From positions 1-64,000 of the forward strand of contig NZ_LN884292.1 of assembly GCF_001403875.1 (NCBI RefSeq): a stretch of 64,000 bases of DNA, read 5' to 3'. The notes under the pieces are model-generated. The model had not been told where the DNA came from, searched no databases, and worked only from the letters and a program-made list of their open reading frames with translations. Made by a program: the position numbers and the translations under genes. This document shows, piece by piece, positions 1-7,323 of this stretch. Positions within the stretch are counted from its first letter, which is position 1, and every line of letters begins with the position of its first letter. This DNA comes from Paenibacillus ihumii (GTDB lineage: Bacteria; Bacillota; Bacilli; Paenibacillales; Paenibacillaceae).

Positions 1-52
1 AAGTGCAGCAATGTATGGAGCTGACAGGTACTAATCGGTCGAGGGCTTATCC
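1..52 (+). rRNA. 23S ribosomal RNA, 3' end (partial)
   Basis: The first 52 bases match the conserved 3' end of bacterial 23S rRNA, with the CTGACAGGTACTAATCGGTC segment and the terminal GAGGGCTTATCC. The gene begins before the window. A 5S gene and tRNAs follow, so this is the distal part of an rRNA operon. Confidence 0.93.
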
Positions 53-201
53 AAAAATACCCCAATAGTGGGGGCTAACACGCAAATGAAGTTTCGTATC
101 CAGTTTTCAGGTGATCAAACATCTGAAGCGCTGCAATATTCATACACGTCTTAGCGTTGTACTGAATATTTCGCGGCAGCATTTGTTCCACAAATGCACG
201 T

Positions 202-317
202 TTGGTGGCAATGGCGGAGGGGTTCCACACGTACCCATCTCGAACACGACCGTTAAGCCCTCCAGCGCCGATGGTACTTGGACCGCAGGGTCCTGGGAGA
301 GTAGGACGTCGCCAAGC
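202..317 (+). rRNA. rrf: 5S ribosomal RNA
   Basis: About 116 nt with the typical 5S order: TTTGGTGGCAATGGCGGAGG at the start, ACCCATCTCGAACACG in the middle and GAGTAGGACGTCGCCAAGC at the end. The ends pair as helix I. A small hairpin with arms GCATTTG/CAAATGC lies just before it (about 180-198) and may be part of 5S maturation. Boundaries are good to a few bases. Confidence 0.95.
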
Positions 318-323
318 GAATGT

Positions 324-399
324 TCCCTGATAGCTCAGTCGGTAGAGCACTCGACTGTTAATCGAGTTGTCACAGGTTCGAGTCCTGTTCGGGGAGCCA
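324..399 (+). tRNA. tRNA-Asn (GTT)
   Basis: 76-nt cloverleaf. The acceptor stem TCCCTGA/TCGGGGA closes, the anticodon loop reads GTT, the discriminator base is G and CCA is encoded. First tRNA after 5S. Confidence 0.96.
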
Positions 400-402
400 T
401 GT

Positions 403-477
403 GGCCCGTTGGTCAAGGGGTTAAGACACCTCCCTTTCACGGAGGTAACAGGGGTTCGAATCCCCTACGGGTCACCA
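403..477 (+). tRNA. tRNA-Glu (TTC)
   Basis: 75-nt cloverleaf with acceptor arms GGCCCGT/ACGGGTC, anticodon TTC, discriminator A and encoded CCA. The last bases of this gene and its 3' flank are repeated at 578-600. Confidence 0.96.
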
Positions 478-577
478 CTTTCTTTAATGTGCTTCATAGG
501 GGGAGAACTCCCATAAGGGGTTCGTGGGAGCATCAGCTTCGGTAGGAATACATCGCAGTCTCGAACGGAGAGAGAGT

Positions 578-600
578 ATCCCCTACGGGTCACCACTTTC
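578..600 (+). repeat. Duplicated 3' fragment of tRNA-Glu
   Basis: These 23 bases are identical to 460-482, the end of the T-arm, acceptor strand, CCA and five flanking bases of tRNA-Glu. No matching 5' half lies upstream, so this is a non-functional scar of a rearrangement in the tRNA array. The intervening spacer (about 480-577) shows no other gene. Confidence 0.85.
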
Positions 601-629
601 ATGATTATGCTTCAGACTGATTTACATAT

Positions 630-705
630 GGAGGCTTAGCTCAGCTGGGAGAGCATCTGCCTTACAAGCAGAGGGTCAGCGGTTCGATCCCGTTAGCCTC
701 CACCA
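630..705 (+). tRNA. tRNA-Val (TAC)
   Basis: 76-nt cloverleaf with acceptor arms GGAGGCT/AGCCTCC, anticodon TAC and encoded CCA. Confidence 0.96.
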
Positions 706-717
706 TATTATTAATGA

Positions 718-791
<74 letters not shown>

Positions 792-807
792 TTGTATTAC
801 TTAGTGT

Positions 808-884
808 GGAGCCGTGGTGTAGAGGCCTAACATGCCTGCCTGTCACGCAGGAGACCGCGGGTTCGAATCCCGTCGGCTCCGCCA
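808..884 (+). tRNA. tRNA-Asp (GTC)
   Basis: 77-nt cloverleaf with acceptor arms GGAGCCG/CGGCTCC, anticodon GTC, discriminator G and encoded CCA. The GCCA 3' end is complementary to the TGGC bulge of the T-box leader at 45888-45891. Confidence 0.96.
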
Positions 885-945
885 TTACATCTCTGAACAA
901 GGGATAAGAATCCGTTAGGGTTCATCGAAGCATCAGTACTATTTT

Positions 946-1018
946 GAGCCATTAGCTCAGTTGGTAGAGCACCTGACTTTTAATCAGGGTGTCGAAGGTT
1001 CGAGTCCTTCATGGCTCA
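946..1018 (+). tRNA. tRNA-Lys (TTT)
   Basis: 73-nt cloverleaf with acceptor arms GAGCCAT/ATGGCTC and anticodon TTT. CCA is not encoded. Confidence 0.95.
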
Positions 1019-1030
1019 CTTTTAAAAGTT

Positions 1031-1115
1031 GCGCGTGTGGCGGAATTGGCAGACGCACTAGACTTAGGATCTAGCGTCTTCGGATGTGGGGGTTCAAGTC
1101 CCTCCACGCGCACCA
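1031..1115 (+). tRNA. tRNA-Leu (TAG)
   Basis: 85-nt class II tRNA with a long variable arm, acceptor arms GCGCGTG/CACGCGC, anticodon TAG and encoded CCA. Confidence 0.95.
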
Positions 1116-1121
1116 TGAAAT

Positions 1122-1196
1122 GCGGACGTGGCTCAGCGGTAGAGCATCGCCTTGCCAAGGCGAGGGTCGCGGGTTCGATTCCCGTCGTCCGCTCCA
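1122..1196 (+). tRNA. tRNA-Gly (GCC)
   Basis: 75-nt cloverleaf with acceptor arms GCGGACG/CGTCCGC, anticodon GCC and encoded CCA. Confidence 0.96.
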
Positions 1197-1203
1197 TAAA
1201 TAT

Positions 1204-1280
1204 GCGCCCTTAGCTCAGCTGGATAGAGCGTTTGACTACGAATCAAAAGGTCGGGAGTTCGAATCTCTCAGGGCGTGCCA
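1204..1280 (+). tRNA. tRNA-Arg (ACG)
   Basis: 77-nt cloverleaf with acceptor arms GCGCCCT/AGGGCGT, anticodon ACG (first base presumably edited to inosine by TadA) and encoded CCA. Confidence 0.95.
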
Positions 1281-1301
1281 TTTTTTATTTGCATATGATA
1301 T

Positions 1302-1382
1302 GCCGGTGTGGCGGAATGGCAGACGCGTTCGACTCAAAATCGAATGGGGAGACCCGTGGAGGTTCGAGTCCTCTCACCGGTA
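1302..1382 (+). tRNA. tRNA-Leu (CAA)
   Basis: 81-nt class II tRNA with acceptor arms GCCGGTG/CACCGGT. The anticodon loop CTCAAAA gives anticodon CAA, and a variable arm is present. CCA is not encoded. Last tRNA of the cluster. Confidence 0.94.
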
Positions 1383-1390
1383 TTAGTTAA

Positions 1391-1427
1391 AAGAGTTCAT
1401 TAGAGATATTCTCTAGTGAGCTTTTTT
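1391..1427 (+). terminator. Terminator of the rRNA/tRNA operon
   Basis: An AGTTCATTAGAG ... CTCTAGTGAGCT hairpin (with G-U pairs) is followed by a run of seven T. It sits 8 nt after the last tRNA. Confidence 0.85.
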
Positions 1428-1486
1428 TATTTGAGGTTTCGTCCCCCACTTATTACTAGAGTTGAAGATTCGTTTCTACAGATACG

Positions 1487-1924
1487 ATGCAGATGACTAT
1501 TGATACAGATGCGTGGAAGAAATTGATTCAGACCGCTATCGAGGCAGACCAATCGGGAGTTATCTTTAATTCTATAGATGAATTATTCACAAGTGGGACG
1601 AATGAGGAGTTTTATGATAGCCAACGATTTCTCACGGGGCGTTCTGCTATGCACATTGGATCAGTACTGTCGCTAGCACTTATGGATCATTACAAGAATG
1701 AATTGAAAGATTATGTACCCTTTGAACTCGGTATTGCCACTGGACCCGTCGATCCCCTTGATCCTACATCCACTTATGCTATAACTCCAGGTGATATATT
1801 CGCCATTAACATAGCATCTGTCAATCAAGATGAAGCATGGGAATTAATTAAGTATGTCTGCGGTGAAGATTATGCTCGTATTACCTCCAAATCAAATGAA
1901 TTGTTGATAGGTCAGCAGATATAA
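1487..1924 (+). pseudogene. Fragment of an ABC sugar-transporter solute-binding protein
   Basis: A 145-codon open frame resembling the C-terminal half of family 1 extracellular solute-binding proteins. Recognisable pieces are FLTGRSAMHIG, the segment around ELGIATGPVDP, and INIASVNQDEAWELIKYV, a typical helix of these proteins. There is no signal peptide or lipobox, no N-terminal lobe, no clear ribosome binding site before the ATG, and the frame stops well before the usual C-terminus. It is therefore truncated at both ends. No transporter permease lies beside it. I see no reason to expect function. It is the first member of a run of damaged genes extending to about 6.9 kb. Confidence 0.7.
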
Positions 1925-1942
1925 AGTACCTTAATAGTCGAA

Positions 1943-1982
1943 AAACCCCTCATGTAAAATAATACTTTTACGTGAGGGGGTT
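1943..1982. terminator. Bidirectional terminator hairpin
   Basis: ACCCCTCATGTAAAA pairs with TTTTACGTGAGGGG around a short loop, flanked by A and T runs. It lies between two converging reading frames and could terminate both, including the RidA-family gene on the minus strand. Confidence 0.75.
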
Positions 1983-1991
1983 GAAGCCGGT

Positions 1992-2390
1992 TTAAACTTT
2001 AGCGGCCCATATTTCAATTTCTATTTTAATTTCCGGTAGTCCTAATTCAGAAATATAGCCAACCGTCATTGCCGGATAATCACTGCCGAATAATTGGCTC
2101 CATTTTTCATATAGATAATCCCAATCTATTTTTTGGGTAGCCCAGATATTTACTTTAATAATATGCTCTGATGTTAACTCCTCGGATTGTAATACGGTTT
2201 GGATATTGTCAAAAGTATTCTTGATTTGTTCGTTCATACTATCGGGAATGTTACCATTCTGATCCACCCCAATTTGGCCAGAAGTAACATATAGCTCAGA
2301 GTTTCTAGGGATTTTGGTAATATGAGTGTAGTTACCTACTGGGCCATACATACCCTCAGGATTTTTTCGAGTAATTTTGGAATTTTCCAT
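1992..2390 (-). CDS. RidA/YjgF family protein, atypical
   Basis: 132 aa. The fold signature of the RidA (YjgF/YER057c/UK114) family is present: YVTSGQIGVDQNGNIP near the N-terminus, a FDNIQTVLQ helix, and the C-terminal IKIEIEIWA strand. Canonical RidA enzymes hydrolyse reactive enamine/imine intermediates using an arginine in a PARTxV motif. Here the matching segment reads YPAMTVGY, so that arginine is methionine, and imine deaminase activity is not expected. I chose the ATG at 2390 because GGAGGT lies about 8 nt upstream; a longer frame to 2450 has no such site. It is a stand-alone gene ending against the hairpin at 1943-1982. The actual substrate cannot be told from sequence. Confidence 0.85.
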   Translation of the reverse strand: MENSKITRKNPEGMYGPVGNYTHITKIPRNSELYVTSGQIGVDQNGNIPDSMNEQIKNTFDNIQTVLQSEELTSEHIIKVNIWATQKIDWDYLYEKWSQLFGSDYPAMTVGYISELGLPEIKIEIEIWAAKV

Positions 2391-2703
2391 TTCAAAGTAC
2401 CTCCGCAATATTAGAATGATCTGCCGTTTTGACAACTCATATTTGGACACACTTCACCCGTAATAATGAATTCTAGAAAAAAACAGCAGTAGAGTATCCA
2501 TATCCAAAGGATATAAATGTTAAAGATCTTTTCTTCATGGATTGGACACTCCTTTCTTAAATGAATGCGAAGAGAAAAATTTAAAAGATTATAAATATAC
2601 ATATAGAGGAAATAAGATTTAATGTCAATATCAATATAAATCGGATGCTCCTCTGATAGATATCCTCAGTCTCGCGGATCGGGAAAAGGGTGCTGATGAA
2701 GCT

Positions 2704-4125
2704 GTGTATCATGAGTTTTACAAGGCGGCAGAATTGCAATGGTTCGCTGATGCTTACAACTTAGTTTTTGCGGCAGCCTTACTCCCGGCAGGGATGCTTG
2801 GCGACAGATTAGGCAGGAAAAAAATGCTTATTGCAGGTTTGCTTATTTTCGGCGTGTCATCCCTGGCATGTGCATATGCTGGTTCTCCCTGGGAATTAAT
2901 AACCGGTCGTGCATTTCAGGGTCTTGGTGCTGCATTTTTGGTTCCATTGTCGATGTCGATTATCCCGATATTGTTTTCGGAAAAAGAAAGAACAAAGGCA
3001 ATTTCGGTTTGGATGTTAGCGAATGCCTTCGGAATTCCGCTAGGGCCGGTTCTTGGCGGTTGGCTGCTTGAAAATTATTGGTGGGGTTCCGTGTTCCTAA
3101 TCAACATTCCTCTAATTATCATTGCCTTGGTTGCTGTTTTCATTTTCTTGCCAGAATCGAATAATGGCGATAAACAGCGAGCTGATATTTTTGGAATTCT
3201 TCTCTCAAGTCTAGGGCTTGTTACAGTAACGTACGGAGTAATCGAAGTTGGTGAAAGAGGCTGGGGAGACGCGGTAACCTTAACGACGATCATTGGCGGG
3301 TTAATTATGATAGCTGGGTTTATTCTATGGGAGAGACGAGTAAAAAACCCGTTAATCGATCTGGCCTTGTTCCGCTCTGGAAGATTCACATGGGGTACAA
3401 TCTTAGCTACCATCATTTCCTTTGCTATGTTTGGCGTATTGTTTGTCTTGCCGCAATATTTTCAAGCCATCGAAGGTGTTAAGGCACTAAGCGCCGGCTT
3501 ACGATTATTGCCTCTAGTGGGGGGGCTATTAGTCGGATCTCAACTTTCTGATGTCCTGCAGTTACGCTTTGGCAATAGAGTTTCCTTATCTTTTGGTTTC
3601 CTAATACTCGCAGTTGGCCTGGCGATCGGCGCTAATACCAGCATGAATAGTGGGTATGGCTTCGCATCCATTTGGATAACGGCTGCAGGCCTGGGAATAG
3701 GATTTGCCCTTCCTGCTGCAATGGACGAAGGGATGTCAGCACTAACATCAGAAGGAAGTGGGGTAGGGTCAGCGCTTCTTATTTCCCTTAGACAAGTTGG
3801 GGGCACGATGGGAGTAGCTCTCCTAGGCACTGTATTAAATGCAGGGTACCGCAATCATCTTAATCTGGACGGATTGCCGGGTGAAGCCGCAGACACTATA
3901 TCCCGTAACGTATCTGCCGGTTTGGCGGTAGCTAAGCAATTACATTCTAAGGTTATCCTTGAATCCGTGAAATCTTCCTTTATTTATGGAATGTCGTCTA
4001 CATTATGGACATGCGGAGCAATTGCTGTTGCAGGTATCATTTTATCGGTCTGCTTTGTTAAGCGTGTAAAGGGGAGCAACCAGGAGCTTCAGCAGACTGC
4101 AGTCGTTAATCATCTCAATAAATAG
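2704..4125 (+). CDS. DHA2-type MFS multidrug transporter, N-terminally truncated
   Basis: 473 aa resembling EmrB/QacA-type (DHA2, usually 14 transmembrane segments) drug-proton antiporters. The text is clear from ELQWFADAYNLVFAAALLPAG onward, including the GDRLGRKKML loop between helices 2 and 3 and a GRAFQGLGAAFLVPLSMSII helix. Family members have about 45-50 residues before this point, including helix 1; these are missing. The frame stays open upstream to about 2623 but encodes unrelated sequence (ADEAVYHEFYKAA directly before LQW), so the front of the gene appears to have been replaced by recombination. The only in-frame start I find is a GTG at 2704 with a weak ribosome binding site. Probably non-functional. 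The downstream TetR pseudogene could once have controlled it. Confidence 0.75.
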   Translation: MYHEFYKAAELQWFADAYNLVFAAALLPAGMLGDRLGRKKMLIAGLLIFGVSSLACAYAGSPWELITGRAFQGLGAAFLVPLSMSIIPILFSEKERTKAISVWMLANAFGIPLGPVLGGWLLENYWWGSVFLINIPLIIIALVAVFIFLPESNNGDKQRADIFGILLSSLGLVTVTYGVIEVGERGWGDAVTLTTIIGGLIMIAGFILWERRVKNPLIDLALFRSGRFTWGTILATIISFAMFGVLFVLPQYFQAIEGVKALSAGLRLLPLVGGLLVGSQLSDVLQLRFGNRVSLSFGFLILAVGLAIGANTSMNSGYGFASIWITAAGLGIGFALPAAMDEGMSALTSEGSGVGSALLISLRQVGGTMGVALLGTVLNAGYRNHLNLDGLPGEAADTISRNVSAGLAVAKQLHSKVILESVKSSFIYGMSSTLWTCGAIAVAGIILSVCFVKRVKGSNQELQQTAVVNHLNK

Positions 4126-4222
4126 CCAGCAATACAATTGAAACGAACTTATAGTATAATTTGTGCTTTTGTATGAAATAGAATGACAGGAGCGTGGAAT
4201 AATTCTAATACGACTACGGCAG

Positions 4223-4960
4223 GTGTTAGGCGAGAAGTTGGAAAGAGATTACCCAGTATTACGAAGCAGAATCGGTTATCTTCCATCAGAAATTAATCTT
4301 TATCCTGATATGACTGGGGAGAAAATATTAGAAATCACAGCTGGGGTTCGAGGGGTTGACTTGGGAAAGTCGCTTATTTCTGAATATATAACCAGGCTGC
4401 AGCTAGATACCCATTCAAGATTTAAATTATATTCCCTAGGAAATAAAAAGAAACTGGGTATTTTGTTAAACTTGCTTCATGAACCGGAATTGCTCATTCT
4501 CGATGAGCCTACTTCTGGATTGGGTCCGCTTGCTCAACTGCAGTTTTTTGAAATTCTCAAGGAATTGAACAAGAGAAGAGGAACGACCGTTTTCTACTCG
4601 ACTCACATTCTTACAGAGGTTGAGAAATTATGTGATCGGGTGGCCATAATACGAGATGGGGAATTAATTCGGGTGTCGCCGGTTTCAGATTTAACAACGG
4701 ATGGTGATCATTTTTTTGAGTTTACTTGTATAACTCCAGGGGATTTGCGTCAAGAGTATGGGTTGTTTAGTATAGACCCCAATACGGAGTATACTGACGG
4801 AATCTATCGCCTTCAGGCTAGTGAGGATAAGTTTCGCGCTTTATTAAAAATTCTGGGAAATAAACCCATTAAGGATCTGAATGTACGCAGGTTAACACTT
4901 GAAGAAAGATTCATGGACGAGTATAGGATGGGAATGCCATGGAAAAGTGAGGCGCGATGA
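4223..4960 (+). pseudogene. ABC-2 transporter ATP-binding subunit lacking Walker A
   Basis: 245 codons from a GTG, matching drug-export-type ABC ATPases from RSRIGYLPSEINLYPDMTG onward. The first 60-odd residues, including the Walker A P-loop, are absent. The signature motif is present but altered (YSLGNKKKLGI), and Walker B reads LLILDEPTSGLGPL where GLDPL is normal; the D-loop aspartate is therefore glycine. The H-loop region STHILTEVE is intact. Without a P-loop it cannot bind ATP normally. Its 3' end overlaps the next frame by 4 bases (ATGA), which preserves the ancestral operon arrangement. The front deletion mirrors those of the MFS gene before it and the permease after it. Confidence 0.8.
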
Positions 4961-5484
4961 GTTGGGCGATTAATTCGATTGTGAAGGAAAAAGATCGTAA
5001 GACGATGGAATTTTTATTTGCAATGCCTCATAGCCGTACTTCAATTTATTTAGCTAAATGGATAACCACTGTCATTCAAGTTTTGGTTATTTCGGTGTTG
5101 TTTAGCGGAATTGTTTTATGGATTGGAAAAGGAATGAATATCATGAACGATCCTTGGGCTGTGAGCGGTGTTATGCTAGCAGGACTGCTAACAACGCTAA
5201 GTTTTATGGGCATTGGAATTGGACTAACCCCATGGCTGAAAACTGAAAGAGGAGCATTGTCCACTGGCATAGGTATCGTCTTTGCGATGTTTTTGTTCAG
5301 CATGTTATCCGGTCTCCATGAGAGAATGAATTGGTTATCGGGAGTAAGCCTTTTTAATATGTTTGATGCCTATTCGATTAGCCAAGGAAATGGTTTGTCG
5401 CTGAACGCGGTGATCGTAGCTATTGCTGTCATCTTAGTAGGAAGCGCTGCAGGCTGGTTCAAACTTATCCGACAAGATTTATAG
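4957..5484 (+). pseudogene. ABC-2 transporter permease, N-terminally truncated
   Basis: 175 codons. MSWAINSIVKEKDRKTMEFLFAMPHSR is the cytoplasmic loop normally found after the first transmembrane segment of ABC-2 permeases, followed by four to five hydrophobic segments and a typical C-terminal WFKLIRQDL. Full permeases are about 250-290 aa, so the first helix and lead-in are missing. It overlaps the damaged ATPase frame by ATGA. With its partner lacking a P-loop, the pair cannot be a working exporter. Confidence 0.7.
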
Positions 5485-5572
5485 AGATTAATATTTATGA
5501 TATCATGCCTTTCGTCAAACAGGGTATTTCACCATTAATAAACTTTCCTAGTTTGGGAAGCGTACTAAACAT

Positions 5573-5617
5573 GCCGCTGTCTTGTTGCTTCAAACAACAA
5601 AACAGGGGCGTTTTTAT
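5573..5617 (+). terminator. Rho-independent terminator
   Basis: GCCGCTGTCTTGTTG pairs with CAACAAAACAGGGGC (one mismatch and one wobble) around a CTTCAAA loop, followed by GTTTTTATT. It closes the damaged ABC gene pair. Confidence 0.8.
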
Positions 5618-5640
5618 TATACATGGTTGCTGATTGTCGT

Positions 5641-5671
5641 GTTGATGTGCTGATTCAAAATTGACATCAAC
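5641..5671. promoter_or_regulatory. Inverted repeat upstream of the TetR gene (candidate operator)
   Basis: GTTGATGT and ACATCAAC form perfect 8-bp arms separated by 15 bp. A TATAAT box lies at 5695-5700, so the repeat covers the -35 side of the likely promoter of the TetR gene. This fits autoregulation by a TetR protein, but binding is inference. Nothing else is visible in 5485-5789 apart from the terminator at 5573. Confidence 0.55.
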
Positions 5672-5789
5672 ATTTAAATGAAATAAGGTATCATTATAAT
5701 GTGTGTCTCAAACAATATAATCTTTAGCTTTATAACAAGTCTTTCGGAATGAAATTAATTTTGTTTAGCGTTAAGGAGTGAAGAATGAA

Positions 5790-6389
5790 GTGTCTACAGA
5801 GAATAAACGAAAAACTGGACTGCGTGAACGCAAAAAAGCAAAAACGATGGCAAATGTTCAAATGCATGCAATGCGACTTTTTCGTGAGCTAGGGTATAAT
5901 GCTACAACTGTGGAGCAAATTGCGGAAGCGGCGGAAATTTCTCCAAGTACGTTTTTTCGTTACTTTTCTACAAAAGAAGATGTTGTGATAACGGATAATT
6001 ATGACCCGTTACTAATCGCTGCATTTGAAGATCAACCATCTGATTTAAGCCCGCTTCAAGCCGTGCGAAATGCAATGATATCCGGATTGACCGATATGTC
6101 GCCAGATGAGTTGGAGACAATGCGTGAACGAAATCAACTTATCATGACAGTGCCTTAATTAAGGGGAGCGTCATTGAACAATTTGATTCAGACAATGCAG
6201 CTCCTTACAGAAATTGTGGCCAAACGAGTTGGACGCAAGCCGGATGATCTTGCTGTACGAACTTTTGCAGGAGTAGTTGTAGGCGTGAACATATCAGTCA
6301 TGCAGTACTATGCGGAGAATCCGGATAAGGATTTTTCAAAGTTGATTGAGGAAGCTTTCTCCAAAGTCGAGGACGGGTTGCCGCTATAG
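5790..6389 (+). pseudogene. TetR/AcrR family regulator interrupted by an in-frame stop
   Basis: The frame starts with a TetR N-terminal helix-turn-helix: RLFRELGYNATTVEQIAEAAEISPSTFFRYF is the family signature. It runs to a TAA at 6156-6158, then continues in the same frame without a shift as LRGASLNNLIQT and on to the family C-terminal pattern AVRTFAGVVVG ... KVEDGLPL. Relatives have PEL at the break, so a single GAA-to-TAA change explains the stop. The whole protein would be about 200 aa; the truncated product retains the DNA-binding domain but loses most of the ligand domain. The GTG at 5790 is the likeliest start (AAGGAG 12 nt upstream); a GTG at 5778 has its ribosome site too close. Confidence 0.88.
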
Positions 6390-6403
6390 GCTACCTAGGT
6401 CGC

Positions 6404-6436
6404 AAACTGGCGCCGGTAATATACCGGCGTCAGTTT
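6404..6436 (+). terminator. Terminator hairpin after the TetR gene
   Basis: AAACTGGCGCCGGT and ACCGGCGTCAGTTT form a 14-bp stem with one G-U pair around AATAT, followed by a short T-rich tail (ATTTAATTT). Confidence 0.8.
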
Positions 6437-6483
6437 ATTTAATTTCCGTTGCGGCCGTTTACAGACCATTGTGCCGGCCCTGC

Positions 6484-6905
6484 CCTCCTCATTGCCCGTG
6501 TTTAGCTTCGGCATGATCGGCCCGAAGCCGAAGGTGGCATAGTTCGGGACGCCGTTTTTACCATGAGCGGCCCCTCTTTGATATGGAGCCAGTCGGCATA
6601 GCGGGGGGCGGGGCCGTTCTGCAGCACATCAACAAAGGGCGGAAACGTGTGCCCGCAATGATGGAATGCGCCGTCCAGCAGTACCGAATTCCCCGGCTTG
6701 ACAGGCGTCGACCAGTTCCTTCAGCTTTTCGTTCGTGCCGAAATGCGGGTCGACAAGCATATAATCGCGTGTGTCGCTTGTCGCCACATGTCAGCTGCGT
6801 TTGCGACACATTGCCGAGCTTCGTTCGCAGACGGATGTGCACTATTGATACGTTATAGGCATAGGACCAGTTCAGCCCGATGCGATGATATACTGCTTTC
6901 AGGTT
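6484..6905 (-). pseudogene. Scrambled remnant of a GH13 neopullulanase/maltogenic amylase-type gene
   Basis: Read on the minus strand, the DNA encodes three recognisable pieces in different frames: [16 protein letters not shown]...VHIRLRTK (start of the N-terminal CBM34 domain, around 6905-6790), then [19 protein letters not shown] (around 6780-6730), then [20 protein letters not shown], followed by [10 protein letters not shown] and [20 protein letters not shown] (down to about 6484). These are the ordered blocks of GH13 cyclomaltodextrinase/neopullulanase enzymes. At least two frameshifts separate them; about 100-200 residues between CBM34 and the first catalytic block are gone, and the protein stops long before its C-terminus. 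It lies next to, and divergent from, the maltodextrin-type ABC operon, where such an enzyme would be a natural partner. Confidence 0.8.
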
Positions 6906-7073
6906 GGCAACAGCATGGGCTGAGCAGGAACAACGGGCAGATATTTGTAGTAACAAATATCGTATAAATAAGAAAACAAGAGAAAAAGATAGGTAATAGA
7001 ATATAATAGAGGAAATTATAGTTAATTTGGACTAAATTCGTGTTTTTAATGCTGATTTTCACGATATTTCTTA

Positions 7074-7103
7074 TTGCAAACGTTTTCTCACTTGGTTTAT
7101 GAT
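7074..7103 (+). promoter_or_regulatory. Promoter and overlapping cre (CcpA) site of the malEFG-type operon
   Basis: TTGCAA (7074-7079) and TATGAT (7098-7103) are spaced 18 bp, fitting a sigma-A promoter. TTGCAAACGTTTTCT at 7074-7088 matches the cre consensus WTGNAANCGNWNNCW at every position and covers the -35 box, which would give catabolite repression. Two weaker related sites follow: TTGCAACCGCTTGAG (7132-7146) and ATAACGTTTGCA (7273-7284). They could bind CcpA or a LacI-type maltose regulator. Confidence 0.7.
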
Positions 7104-7174
7104 GGGAGTGTCTTATTGGTTCTGGTGGGAATTGCAACCGCTTGAGACAATTTAAAGGCACTGCTACCCCTAGG

Positions 7175-7224
7175 GTACAACCTCGACAATCATGCGATTG
7201 GTAGAGCGTTGTACTCTTTTTTTT
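7175..7224 (+). promoter_or_regulatory. Intrinsic-terminator-like hairpin in the malE leader
   Basis: GTACAAC (7175-7181) pairs with GTTGTAC (7208-7214), and inside it TC with GA and CAATC with GATTG around an ATGC loop; eight T follow at 7217-7224. It lies about 100 nt upstream of the lipoprotein start and downstream of the likely promoter. A competing short hairpin TACCC/GGGTA (7165-7177) overlaps its 5' arm. It looks like an attenuator, but the signal is unknown. Confidence 0.6.
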
Positions 7225-7323
7225 CGTAGTTACAAAAAGTTAGGGGGGAGTATTATTTTTTACAAACTGGGTATAACGTTTGCACAAAGAAATGGGAAAT
7301 TAAATCAAGAAAGGGTGGACAAA

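Noticed and set aside
75..545. Open frames of 121 and 144 codons over the 5S rRNA and first tRNAs
   Set aside because: They run across mature rRNA and tRNA sequence on either strand with no protein similarity; shadows of RNA genes.
989..1386. Three open frames of 62-100 codons over tRNA-Lys to tRNA-Leu
   Set aside because: They are readings of tRNA genes (cysteine/arginine/serine-rich), not proteins.
2411..2602. 63-codon minus-strand frame upstream of the RidA-family gene
   Set aside because: AT-rich sequence with no family motif and no supporting context; it is simply the 5' region of the RidA-family gene.
7192..7323. Upstream extension of the malE-type lipoprotein from an ATG at 7192
   Set aside because: The extension would start inside the leader hairpin and place about 44 unrelated residues before a perfect lipoprotein signal peptide.
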